DNA of 64,000 nucleotides. Source: Suillus spraguei. Taxonomy: Eukaryota; Basidiomycota; Agaricomycetes; Boletales; Suillaceae. Below the pieces are notes generated by a model. That model had not been told where the DNA came from. It saw nothing but the letters and a program-made list of their open reading frames with translations, and searched no databases. How positions within the stretch are numbered: position 1 is the stretch's first letter; the number at the start of each line of letters is the position of its first letter. Shown piece after piece: positions 35,771 through 47,844 of this stretch. Where the stretch lies: positions 51,609-115,608 of the forward strand of contig JABCPU010000215.1 in NCBI GenBank assembly GCA_016800925.1, in the 5' to 3' direction. A program made the translations under genes and the position numbers.

Positions 35771-38700
35771 ATGGACAGCAGGACATACTACAAAGCAGAC
35801 AGTGGGTCCCCAGTACAGCTTGTAAATCCCCGATTCCAAATATAATCTGCAGTCATCGAAGCTTTGATCCCAAAGAAAGACTCCACCAAATCATCCGATG
35901 TATATGTCAAAATCCATGTAGAAGGGCATCCACCACAGAAGACCAAAGTGTTTAAAGAACTTGATGGCAAGGCTGTATGGAACGAACACTTCATGTTGTA
36001 AGTGTTGACTTCGAATACTTTATACAAAGGAAAGTTGACAAGTACTGCATACGCCATCAGACCCATAGATGTGGAAACACAACTTGAGATCAAGCAGAGA
36101 CGTAACACATTTTTCAAACATGGCTCCCATTCTCTTGGCAAGGTCAGATTAGACGTGGCAGCAGTACTTAGACAGCCTGTTGTCGCCGTGTGTAAGAGAT
36201 CTTTTCTTAAATCGACGTGACGTCGGTACAACCTTCCCTATATAGCACAGGACGTTCGCCTGAATTTCCCTTCGGACGAAGTACTGCTCCATGACGCCAC
36301 ACAACGAGGGTACATATTAGTCCGCCTACACAAACCTGAAGAGCCTGTGCAACTCGCTCGTTCATCTGTGGCAAAATCTTTTTCTGTACTCATTTCGCGG
36401 CTAGATACGTTTGTCCAGATTGTCGGCGTAGCATCGCAAGTAAGTTGATTTAAGCTCCGGATTGTTCACTCACGGCACGCTAATGTTTGAAAAATCCAGA
36501 TACATCCATTTGCGAACTTGGCATGGCAGATTGTATCATCACTTTATACGGTGAGCATCAATGTATGAGACGTCGAGTTTCTAATGAATGGTGTAGATTG
36601 CCAAGGACCAACTGGACCGGGACAAAAGGATCGGAGATCTAACGGATATGATGGAAGATGTGTATACCTTTGTTGATGATGTGAAAAGTTTTCCGAGCAG
36701 ACTGGCATCTCAAGAGGAGACCATCAAGAAGATCATGTTCCAAACCATAGAATGTATGCTGTTCATCCAGGAGTACTCTGGCCACGGATTTTGTGGTGCG
36801 TATATTTTACCTTCAAATCCATCTCTAATTCTCATTCAGAATTTTAGGGCGTGCGTTCAATAGACAGTGGGCAGATGAGCAGATTACACGCTTTACGCAA
36901 ACGTTTACAATGCTGAAGACATCTCTTAACACCGGGGTTGGGGTCCAGATCGCTCTGATCGCTCATCGCATGTACGAAGATGTTCAGTCAATAGGTCTGC
37001 ATCTATATTGTATTCTCCGGGCTCCAAGTGCTCATCAGTATCTAGTTCAAACACAAAGTCTTGCCAAGCTTCTTCCAGCAGATATGGATGACCCATCCCG
37101 ACCAACGTGCTTGCCCCAAACTCGCAGCGACTTACTCTCTAGTATATTCTCTTGGGCAATGAATCCTTCCAGCACTCAAAATGTGCTTTGGCTTCATGGC
37201 CCTGCTGGCTCCGGGAAGAGTACTATTACTACAACGATCGCCAACATTACGCGAGACCTTGGTCGTCTCGGTGCGTTTGTATTTTTTAGCCGCCGTATGG
37301 CGGCAAGAAATGATCCAGCAGCCGTTGTACGAACTCTTGCCTTCCAACTTGGCGAATTTGACCATCGACTGGGAGCAGCCATATCGACTGTGGTCAAAAG
37401 CACTCCAAGCATCAGACAATCACCCCTACGACAGCAGTTTCATAAACTACTGGTGCAAACGCTGTCCGAATCCGAATTGGCGGTTTGGAGCCAAGAAGGC
37501 CCTGTGTTTGTTATCATCGATGCATTAGATGAGTGCGGACACGTCGGGGACCGGGAAGACCTTCTCAGCGTTCTGGCATTGGAGAGCGTAAAATTGCCGC
37601 CGACGTTACGTATCATTGTCACAAGTCGAACAGAGTTAGATATTCGGGAGGCATTGGAAGCACGAAAGAATATCTGCAGCGTTCCAATCGACATCGACTC
37701 TCCTGCCAATGATAAGGATATCCACTTGTACCTACACGATCGTCTGCAGAACATCCGTTCTAAAAACAAATATCTGTCGCTCCCACAGGAATGGCCTGGG
37801 CATAGCGCAATTGACGCTCTAGCAGCTCGAGCGCGCGGACTCTTTATATGGGCATTTACAGCCTGTCGCTACGTGGAAAATGGACAATACCCAGAAGAGA
37901 GGCTAGCGGACCTGCTTCGTGCTGACGTTTGCTCGAACGCCGAATCGGCCCTAGATCTTATATACTCCACCGCTCTGGAATCCGTCGGGAGATGGGAAGA
38001 TCCAGCGTTTTCTGCGGACTTCCGCGACATCCTCGGTGTTGTGATAGCCGCCAGAAATCCTTTGACAGCGTTAACCATCGACCGCCTTAACGAGGCTGCT
38101 TCAGTTTCAAGAACGCGACCAAGTCTTCACACTATTCAGCATCTTGGTTGTGTTTTCCGAGGAGCGACGAGCGAGCCGATTCATCTTATTCATCCCTCGT
38201 TCGAGGATTTTCTTACAGATCGAGCTCGCTGCAAAAGGGATGAATGGTTCATTGATGTATCTTCATCCCATCAGAGACTTGCCCGCCAGTGCATTAGCTG
38301 CCTTCGCGTGATTTTGAAACAGAATATGTGCAACTTGACCCTCACAAAAAGTGGGGTCGATGTCAGGATTCTACCTGAAGATGTTACCTACTCCTGCATC
38401 TTCTGGATCGAGCACGTCTGCGAGTTAGAGAGAAGTGAGGAATCGCTCTCTATTGTGGTGTACGATTTTCTCGTAAAGCATCTGCTTCACTGGATCGAAG
38501 CGATGAGTTTGTTGAAGAAAGCTAGACATACAATCAAGTTACTCATGCGACTAGAAGATTGGAGCCGAGTGAGTCAAGGTTCCATCCTGTTTCTCGTTAC
38601 TAAAACCAAGCCTACAAGTCAACTCAAAGTCGCCATCAAGAACTTTGTGACCTTCTGGCCGACGCAGTGCGCTTTTGCCAAGCCTTCACTGCGGTCATTG

Positions 38701-40229
38701 AGCAGCACCCACTTCTCGTATACAGTAGTGCATTGCCTTTTTCTCCGACCAACTCTGTTCTATATCAGCTATTCAAGGACGAACTAAACATACCAGTCGT
38801 AGCTGGAGGCTTTCGTGATGAATGGTCACCTTTACTTATGGACATTCCCAGACCACGTGGAGAAGTCACATCACTCTCACTATCATCTGATGGGTCCCAG
38901 TTGATCTCGACGGTCGCACGTGGGTGCTATGTGTGGGACGTCATGTCGGGGGAGCTGCTGATCGAAGGGCCGAAAGGTGATGTGGCGATGACGATTTTCG
39001 CGCCTGGAGGTCAACTAGCTGCGTCGTGTTTATTCAGTGGTTCAATAGTCCTCTGGAACACCTTCTCTGGGCAAATGATAGGTCAGCCACTCAAACGTGA
39101 TCAGGGAACGATATACGCCCTTGCATTTTCCCCTGATGGGGCCCATTTGATTTCGGGCGGACAGGATCGCGCTATTATCAAGTGGAATGTACAGGCAGCA
39201 TCAATTGTTCTGGATTCCCCTGCTACACACACGAAAACGGTCATGTGTCTTGCATTCTCGCCCGATGGTGTACGCTATGCTTCGGGCTCGCGTGATGGTA
39301 CTATCCGAGTTTGGGATGCAACGTCAGGAAGAATGGTATTAGGACCCCTTCGCGGTCATTCTGGGGGCGTATATTCTGTAGCTTTTACTCCTGATGGTAC
39401 GAGGATAGTATCGGGTTCAGATGACAAACACGTCTATGTATGGGATGTTCAAGCCGGTTCTTCTTTGAATTAGTCTCCGCAGGCATCCGTGCCAATCAAG
39501 CTTCGCGGTCATCACAGTACCGTCTTCTCTGTTGCCGTCTCTCCTGACGGGCGACTCATCGCATCCGCATCAAAAGATACTACCGTACGCCTGTGGAGTC
39601 TGGAGTCAAGGGAAGAGTTGAGCCACCTCGTTCGCCAGCACAGAATGCCTGTGCGTTGTGTGGCATTTTGCCAGCAGTACGGGCGTCTCCGTCTGGTAAC
39701 AGGCGCGAGCGACGCTACTGTCCGCATCTGGGATATGGAGTCAGTTGGAAGCATGGGCGTGGCTCGGAAGCACAAGGGCCTCGTTTCGCACCTCGCGTTC
39801 TCACAAGATGGCCAGCGCATTGTCTCGGGGTCCCTTGATCGTACCGTGCGGGTCTGGGACCCCATAACAGGCCAAGGTCTGCTGGGTCCACTGAATCTTG
39901 AGCAACCGGTACATTCTGTTGCTCTACCCGCAGATAATGTTAGGATCTTAGCAGCAGACCGTGAGGGTGCCGTCTTCGCATGGGATGCAACAACAGGAGA
40001 GCATTTAAATGCTACGCCGGCCGACGATCCCAGCTATCATTCCATCGTCGGGCCACTGTCTCTGGAGCGAAAGTGGATAGTAGATTCAAAGACTGGTGCA
40101 GTCCTTACGATGCTTCCAACAATGTCACCTGTGAAATCCCAGGCGTCGTTTGGCAATTGCATGGTTCTTGGGTTAGCAAACGGTGGAATAGTAATTATAC
40201 GCTTTCCTAGTACCCCACAGCTTGCCTAG
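35771..40229 (+). pseudogene. C2-NACHT-WD40 STAND (NLR-like) protein with in-frame amber codon
   Basis: Fungal STAND ATPase of the type linked to non-self recognition and regulated cell death. Exons from 35,771 give a C2-like domain (SSDVYVKIHVEGHPPQKTKV, LGKVRLDVAAVL), a helical linker, then a NACHT domain with Walker A GPAGSGKST (37,198-37,224) and Walker B VFVIIDALDECG (about 37,504-37,540). A C-terminal WD40 propeller follows (GTIYALAFSPDG, CLAFSPDGVRYASGSRDGTI, VYSVAFTPDGTRIVSGS, and after the break VFSVAVSPDGRLIASASKDT, HLAFSQDGQRIVSGSLD). A GTGAGT...ACAAG intron at about 38,571-38,622 joins NACHT and WD40 parts. At 39,471-39,473 a TAG interrupts the propeller; 252 codons remain open in the same frame until 40,229. 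No plausible intron removes it, since the only short candidate (26 nt) changes frame. Either a very young pseudogene or a truncated allele with about five repeats. Confidence 0.82.
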
Positions 40230-40306
40230 CACACCCAAATGCCTACTACGTACATAACAATATAAGCTAACATCTAGAAGTTGATATACTTACAGGGCAT
40301 CTATAC

Positions 40307-42574
40307 TTATGCACGTCCTTCATCATCTGATCTATTTGGTATTTTCCGAAGAACGTTCCGCGAGACACCATCATCCTGTAAGACAGTCGCCTGCACGATA
40401 TGGTATCCACGCTTCCTGGGTATCCAGTCGAAGAAAACGAACCAGTATGCAATGCCAAGTATACCGATTGACAGTGCTACAGCTACGTGAGACTGTGTCA
40501 AACTGTCAGTCATGCTTTGGTCGCCCATAAAGAAACAGTAACAACGTACCCAATATGGGAGATGTTCATAAACGTCAGACCCAGGAGACGGTGGGATCAT
40601 CGGCACAACGGCAAGAAAGACATTGGATAAGAAAAAGAATATCACAACAGACTTCCACGCTCGGAACGGAGGGCACCACTCATAGGATTTGAATGCAGGG
40701 GTATACAGAAGGAGGAGGCCGCCTGATATGAGCATGTTGAACATCGTCAAGGGGTACGATGAATCTAAATCGTGGTGAGATAAGGCCCAAGATCCAAGTA
40801 ATGACACACACAATTTACAATAAAGAGATAGGCATCTCCAGGAGGAGCAGCGGCCATAATGATCATAGAAACGAGCCATTGAGTGAAGAGCCCAGAAAGG
40901 GGTGCATTGAAAGGCTTGTTGCTGGCGAAGAAAGATGAAAGAGGTAGAACACCTTCTCTACCTAACTCTTGGACGACTGTGCCATAGTCAGCGCATATGG
41001 TCATATACAGGTAAAGTCGAATACCTCTGCCTTGCGTGAACAGGACGCTCATAAGGTTCCCTAGTATTGACAGTGCAACAACAGTGCTCAAAATCTGGGT
41101 TTACGCTACATAAGAAAGTGTCTCGATTAATATGATTGCTATCACTTACCCGTTCTGCAGCAGGACCAAAGATATTCCTGAAAAATAGAGCTCTGAAAGA
41201 GTTTGCCTCAGCGTGAATGTATGTTTTCATGATAAATGAACCATACGCTGCAATGGTGCCACCTCCCAACATGTCTTGCTTGGATACAACAGCAAAATAC
41301 GCAATATTCACAAACAAATATGAGATCGCAACAAGGATCATAGCAAGGGGTGCGGCACGCCTGATGGTACGGACAGGATCTCGCACTTCGGATAATGCAT
41401 AATTGGCATTGGAGTATCCGATGTAAGACCTGTGAAGAAGTCAGCATCCGGCACACCTGCACAACCAGATAAACCCACCAGATGACATTATACATCCCAG
41501 TGACGAATGCATTCGGGCCAATGTTACTTCCCTCCCAAAAAGACGACCACCTGAAATTATGTGGAATATCGTATTCGTCACGAACGGCGAATCCAGGGAC
41601 ACCGACGAGGCTGAAGAGCCCCGAAACAGCAATGATGAGTAATACAAATAACTTGAAAAAACCCAGTATATTCTGTAGTTTTAGCCCATAGTTCAAGAAT
41701 GCACCGTGGGCTGCAAGACAGAATGTCGAGCATAAAAATCCAGCCACCCGAACGTTGACGGTGGTAGGCTGGATTTCGAGGGCATTCAAGGTGTCTGGGA
41801 GGATCAATTAGCAATCGTATAACAAAAGGAGTGAAATTTACATTCTCCAAAAACAATGCTAGTTGCCGATAACCAACCCTTATGGATGGTAATAAGGATC
41901 GATGAATGCACGGGACAATTAAGGACTCACTATAAGTAATACATATATCGCGTAGAAGCAGGTGATCATGAACCTCGGTCGGCGATAGATGTATTCCATG
42001 TAGGTCTTCTCCCCGCCACTCTTTGGCAGTCCCTAAGGCTCAGCGAAATGAGAAGAGATAACAGTAAATAATACGGGTCCCTGACCGTTCCAAATTCTAC
42101 ATAAACAGCAGTACCTGCGGATGCGACGAGTGCACCGAGTATCCACATAATGAAAGTCATTCCTACACTCCCTGACGACCGCAAGATAACGCTAGGTGCT
42201 GCAAAAACGCTGAACATGAACATTAGCCGTCCCTCGCATGTGATACTTTCGTTATAACGAACCCAGTTCCGATAACCCTGTTGAATATAAGCATTACTGC
42301 ACTTGCGAGTCCTGAAATATGTTGGATCAGCTTCATACCCTGGTGACACAAGCGATATCAAAGCCTACCGATCTGCTTCTTTGCATTAGGCACATTGTCA
42401 AAATTGTCTGTATCACAGAAGAAAACGAAGATGAGAGTAAAATCCAAACTATGTAAGCCACAAGCACCCACTATTATCGGACTGGTCTTGCACAGACGAA
42501 TGCCCTCCCACTGGATTGTCGTTGGTCACCTGCGGTGGTCGCAGGAGAGGTTCCGTTTCTGAAGGACCATCCAT
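40307..42574 (-). CDS. Amino-acid/polyamine permease (APC superfamily)
   Basis: Multi-pass plasma-membrane transporter resembling fungal LAT/methionine-permease-like proteins; substrate not determinable. The start at 42,574 opens a hydrophilic N-terminus (MDGPSETEPLLRPPQ) spliced to NAKKQIG and then LASAVMLIFNRVIGTGVFAA, the conserved first helix with the GTG substrate-binding loop. Further helices include MTFIMWILGALVASAGTAVY, LPKSGGEKTYMEYIYRRPRF, LQNILGFFKLFVLLIIAVSG, MYNVIWSYIGYSNANYALSE, APLAMILVAISYLFVNIAYF and STVVALSILGNLMSVLFTQG. The cytosolic tail ends in SDDEGRA at 40,307. About ten introns, conventional. It converges on the STAND gene with 77 bp between stop codons. Intact by eye. 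Confidence 0.87.
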
Positions 42575-44300
42575 CAGGAAAGCTCACAGCTTGTGTATGC
42601 CGCTGATTTCAATTAATGGAAGGAACTTTTGTCGCGAGATAAGTGATCAGTTAGAGTGAAAAGCAACTCGCGTAGCGCACCCGAGCTTATCGCCAGTTAC
42701 TAGTATAACTTTCACATGATATGTTCCCGGTCAGTGCACGGTCGGATCCAGTGATAATGGTCTAACGCTATATTGGTAAGATGTCAATGAACAGCTGACA
42801 AGAGGCGGTGGATAAAGTTAATATTAAGACAGGCATTGATGCACACGGGCCGATCGGACAGAATGTCGAGCACAATAATGCGACTATACTTGATGCATGA
42901 TGGTCGATAGCAGATGGTGATTATGTACTATATAATGTGTTCAGAGTCACCGTATAAAATGAAACTGCTGCAATGAACGCTTGCAAACCAAAATCATTCA
43001 TCATGTCACAAGTCAGGCCAGCTCTAACCGGACCGGTATTCGTTTGTGCGCGCCTGTGTCGTTACTGCAGCAAGTATAGCTGCAGAGGATGTGAGTTACA
43101 TATGTGATATATACGAGAACGATACTGACCTCAGCGACAGACGGAGTCAACTGAGGAAAGCAGGCAAGCGAAGAGCAAAGGAAATTTTCAAGGTACTTAG
43201 CTAAGCGAACGGCAACGAAGGACAATAGCGAGGGTTTTTTTTTTTTCCAATTAATGGGTGACTATCCGTAGGCTCAAATAATGCGAGAATAGAATAAAAA
43301 AAATAAATTTAAGGAAGTCGTGCCGCGATGCCGCTGTTCATTTGGGAAGAATTTGCAAAACATTATTTCCTTGACCCTCTTAAATCTGTAAGGGGGGGCC
43401 CCCTTACAGATTAATCCGACGGATTATATCTGTTTTAGGCCACTAACTCCGCTGACTAATCCACAACTTAGGTTCCTTGCCTCACTCGTCTTTAGCTTTG
43501 GCAGTCGTTGCCTCATCATAACGTCTTCGAATATACGAATTTTAACTGCGGTTCGATACCTACGCTCCCTAGTGAAAATACTACTGAAGTTTTAAGATTT
43601 GTAACAGTAGAACTGTGCAGTCACATATCACTGCGACCGGCTGGCCAGGCCATGAGTCGAGCAATGCCGACCTCAATCTGCTTGTATCTGTCCAGTAACA
43701 AGCACCATCCATCTTTCAAGCTTCAGTGAAGTTTTTTCTTCTTGTTAATTGCTTTGATGTACATGTGTGTGCTAACGTATTACTGCAACTACCACAGGGT
43801 CTTTTCGCTATCTATGACTCAGAGCTTCGACAATCACCTTGGCAACCAGTGTGGCTACTAACATTCTTGCATCTTCTTCATCATTGAGAAATGCCATCTC
43901 TTCTGCATCATTCACCAGAGCATACTGTAGTAGTAGATCCATCAGAGTTCTTACTGGAAAAATACTTGGAAAATACATGTTGCTTTATTCCACATGCATT
44001 ACGGTTTAGTTTTCTATACATTATCTTTTGCAAATGAGTTTCAAAGTCCATTATAAGATATTCTGCATTATTTAGCCTATGCATAGTCACCCAATGTCCA
44101 TTGAGAGGTATACTCTATGTAGGACAGTACTGTCTAGCCAAGGAGCCCTGTGCTCTGTCCTGTCATCGCATCCCCAAATGCGCTGGTGTAAGGCGTACCC
44201 CACCAGTCCACCATTCCTGCCGGCCGTTTTAGATGGGCGATGTATAAAACTAAGGGGTGGCTATAAGTAAGATTGCATGGGTAAGAACTATCATGAAATA
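42575..44300. other. Gene-to-transposon boundary, no gene recognised
   Basis: A small minus-strand frame (43,013-43,225) has no family. Poly-T at about 43,235-43,248 and two abutting perfect palindromes (43,383-43,426) mark the end of recognisable gene space. The remainder to 44,300 shows only short frames. Confidence 0.5.
43383..43426. repeat. Two abutting perfect palindromes
   Basis: The first has 14-bp arms, AATCTGTAAGGGGG (43,383-43,396) and CCCCCTTACAGATT (43,399-43,412), with a GG centre. The second, TAATCCG-A-CGGATTA, spans 43,412-43,426. Together they could form a double hairpin in single-stranded DNA or RNA. Confidence 0.9.
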
Positions 44301-45620
44301 TGTAATGTGTGCTTGGCCGCTTTCGTGGGCCAAACAGAGATCAGTTGGGGTGTGCAGTAAGTGAGTGATAAACATAAGGTAGGGGACATGGAAGTCAAGG
44401 TGCATTTCCTGGTTGGACAAAGGGACCAGTAGTCCAACGTGTCGGTATGTTATGTATTCGTGGTTACTGGCTTAGCCCCCAAGGTGGGACCAGGGATCTC
44501 ATGTGAACGAGCTGAGGTGTAGGGATTAGATAGGGATTAGGTGGGGATAGGGTAGTATGGAGGTTATGGTGTGATGGCATTAGGGTGATTGTAGAATGAT
44601 AACTGAATAGAGCATATCAGAGTGGTCATGCAGTGGGCATCGAGATTTCACTTAGCGTGGATGTCAGTCTGCGGGTCTGATTAACATATCAAACGAGATG
44701 AGTGATGGCATCTGGGTCTACCAGGGTGTGTGAAAGCGAGGTGGATTTCTGCCCTAAGGTGCAGGACATGATATGACATGCTGTGAGGTATTGAGGGCAG
44801 TCAAATAGATAATGATGGACGGTTTTTTTGGTTTGTGGGCAATAAGGGCAATTAGGGGATTCGGACTTCATCAGGTGGAAGAGGTGTTGGTTTAGAGGGA
44901 GGTGACGGGTGCATAGTCCTATTAAGAGTCTAGTGAGGTGTTTCAAGAAAGATGATGTGAGTTTAAGAAAAGAGCGTTTGATTGCAAGGGGGTCTATGTG
45001 CTGGATGTGCTGGAAGTGGGGGGAGGTGGACCATAGTTTGGCCCATCTGGCGTGGGTGCATTCTCAATGAGCTTGCTTGATGGCTGAAAGACTGAGCGGC
45101 AGCAGGTTGTTACAAAGATATTTTGGAAGAAGCTCATGGGGGCTGTTGCGATTTCTTCCCTCTGCTGCTACTTTCACTGCTTTGTCTGCCTCCTCGTTTC
45201 CGTGTACCCCCTCATGTCCGGGAACCCAGCAGAGTGTCAACTTGAAGTTTGGATTTATGTGCTTGATCTTCCTTATTATCTTCTGAAATTTCGCAACTAG
45301 ATATGAACCTGGATTAGTGTAGAAACTCTCACCGGACAAAATGGCTACTTGGTTGTCAACCGAGATGGAGAGTGGAAAGGTGAGATTCTGTTCAGTTGCG
45401 ATCAACTTGGCAGCTAGAGTCAGGCCAACCATTTCGGCTTCAAAGACAGTATGGTCCTCATCTGTGCCTAGGTAGTAGTGGAGGGTACAGGGGGATTTGC
45501 CCACATGAAAGAGTATGGCTGCTGCGCCTATGTGTCCATTGTGCCTGGAGCCATCGCTGTACACTTGGATGTTGTCTGGCAGGTTGTGGTGTTCAGTGAT
45601 GGCCTCTTCTCAAGAGGAGG
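44300..45620 (-). mobile_element. LINE (Tad/I-like non-LTR) 3' fragment
   Basis: Only the end of ORF2 is present. A ribonuclease H domain at 45,564-45,064 has YSDGSRHNGHIGAAA, FEAEMVGLTLAAKL, SVDNQVAILSGES and LCWVPGHEGVHGNEEADKAV, retaining the Asp, Glu and Asp acids. After one in-frame stop at 45,064 the same frame continues through WAKLWSTSPHF into a Cys-rich end (NCPYCPQTKKTVHHYLFDCP) by 44,689. Endonuclease and reverse transcriptase are missing upstream, where Copia sequence begins. Sequence from about 44,688 to 44,300 is presumed 3' UTR, being C/A-rich on the minus strand. A defective fragment. Confidence 0.8.
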
Positions 45621-47844
45621 CTAGCGAGCATTTAATATCCAACACTCCCCCTCAAACCGAGTGAAGTCTGAGAGCAGAAGCAAAGTGTTTAACTTTGAGA
45701 CTAGGAAGGGGTTTGGTAAGGGTGTCTGCGATCATACTATCTGTAGGGCATTAAACGAGGGAAATAGAACCTTTTTCAACAGAGAAACGAATGAAATGGT
45801 AACAAATGTCTATATGTTTCATTCGAGTGTGGAATGCGCCAGAATTGGCGAGCACGATTGCTGATTGGTTGTCACAGTGAAGGACGGTTGGGTGAGCAAG
45901 GGGACAAAAGATTTCGGTGAGGAAACAATGAAGCCAAATGGCTTCTTTTGCAGTGTGTGTCGCTGCAATGTACTCAGCCTTGGTCGTCGAGAGAGTAACT
46001 AATTCCTGTTTCTTCGAGCTCCAGGTTACTGTGCCACCATCTAGTAGGAACACATAGCCAGATATTGCATGCCGATGCTCCTGTGATGTGCCATCTGCAT
46101 CAGTGAAGCCCACAAGGCCTTGCTTAGAGGTTCCAAAGGTGAGTGCAAGTTTCTTCATGCCTACTAGATAGCAATAGATTTGCTTTACAGCCTCCCAATG
46201 AGCTATACCAGAATTAGCCCTGAATTGTGCCTGGTATTGGGTAGGTATACCTGATGGCTGCTGCTATCCCAGGTCAAAACCCACCCATTTGCCCTCTATG
46301 GCTTGCATGTCAAGTTTGGAGCCATTAGTTGAGTGGACCTTGACATTGGAGCCCCAAACTGGTAAGCTTTCGAGGTTAGGCTTGCTTTGAATAACATTTC
46401 ATAGGGGGTCTTGTTATCCAATGTATGGCTTGCCGTTCGGTTCTTCAACCAGGTTGCGTGCATGATGGCCTCCCCCCACAAGAACTTTGGTAATCCGCTA
46501 GCATGCAATAGTGCTCATGTTTGTTCAGCCACAGTGCGATCGAGCCTTTCTGCAACTCCATTATGCTCTGGTGTATCATGCATGGTGAGTTTGTGTTCTG
46601 TGCCTTTGCTGTTTAGATAACGTGTAAATTTATTGCCAGTGAACTCCCCTCCGCAGTCAGAACAAAGTCATTTGATTTTGGTGTCAAATTGTGTTTGCCC
46701 AAGCTTTGTAATACTTATATGTGCTGAATGCTTCGTCCTTTGTCTGCAGTAGGTATAGGTGAGAAAATCTTGTATAGTCATCGGTAAATGACACAAAATA
46801 TTCCTTCTGTCCATGGGTTTGCACAGGGTAAGGGCCCCAAAGATCGCTATGCACCTCATCACCAAAATTCTCACGTTGCGGAGAATCTCGGACCTTGCCA
46901 ATCGGTTTGCGAGTGGCCTTTGCATACTCACAGGAGTCGCATTTTTCCATGGTGGTGTCTGAGGGATTGAGTGTGATTCCAGTGATGACACCATCTTTGA
47001 TAATTTCTCTGATACTGTCTGGTGAGATATGGCCAAGTCGTGCATGGATTTCTTGCATAGTGAGTACATTGTTGGCTTTGGCAACTCCAGCGAATAACTT
47101 CCTAGGTCCTTTTATGCAGTAAAGACCTCGTGTTACTGGTATAACACCCAGCTGCCTTTTCTTCTCGTCAAAGATCTTGCACGAGTCTGCCCAAAATAGT
47201 GTGGCATAACCGGCTGCTGTGAGGCGGCTAATTGAAATGAGTGTTACACCCATTTTGGGTGCATAGAGGACATCTTTCAGGAGGATTCAGGAGTTTAACT
47301 TGCCATTTGGTAGGATGATGAGAATATTCCCTTTACCAGTAGCTTTGAAGGTGTGTTTGTCTGCGGTTGTAATGGGTTTTGGCATGATAGTAACGAAGTC
47401 TCGAAATAGATCACACTAGGACGACATATGCCTTGATGCACCGGAGTCCAACAACTCCATTCAAGATTCAGACTTTGAGTTTGAGTTGGCCAGTGTGGCG
47501 TAGGTAAATGATGTTTGTTCATCCATCTCATCTGTATCATCCATTAATCAAACACCTTCAGGTTCCTCATCATTGGTCTTCTCTTTGGCGCTGGCAGCTG
47601 TCTCACCTCATTTGTCCTTGCCTTTGGCATCGGACTGCTCTTTGCCCTTCCTGCTTGATCCTCCTCCCCCAGGTCCTCGACAATCACACCGCATATGGCC
47701 ATATTTACCACAGTTGTGACAATTTCCTTTAATTCTTCAAGTCCACTGACTTGAGTTTGCATTATAGGCAGCGTCATTGTTGGAGGATCCAGCCTTCTTT
47801 GATTTAGAGGCTCGATGGTTGTATTCATCGACAATAGTAGACAT

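Noticed and set aside
39455..39480. 26-nt intron removing the amber codon in the STAND gene
   Set aside because: GT and AG are present but the length is not a multiple of three, so removal would break the downstream WD40 frame; also too short.
41715..42880. GACAGAATGTCGAGCA occurs at about 41,718 and 42,859
   Set aside because: The 16-nt match is not extended on either side beyond a few bases, and one copy is in a permease exon; likely chance.
43540..43575. GGTTCGATACC looks like a tRNA B box
   Set aside because: The flanking bases do not form a T-arm stem and no A box or acceptor stem is present upstream.
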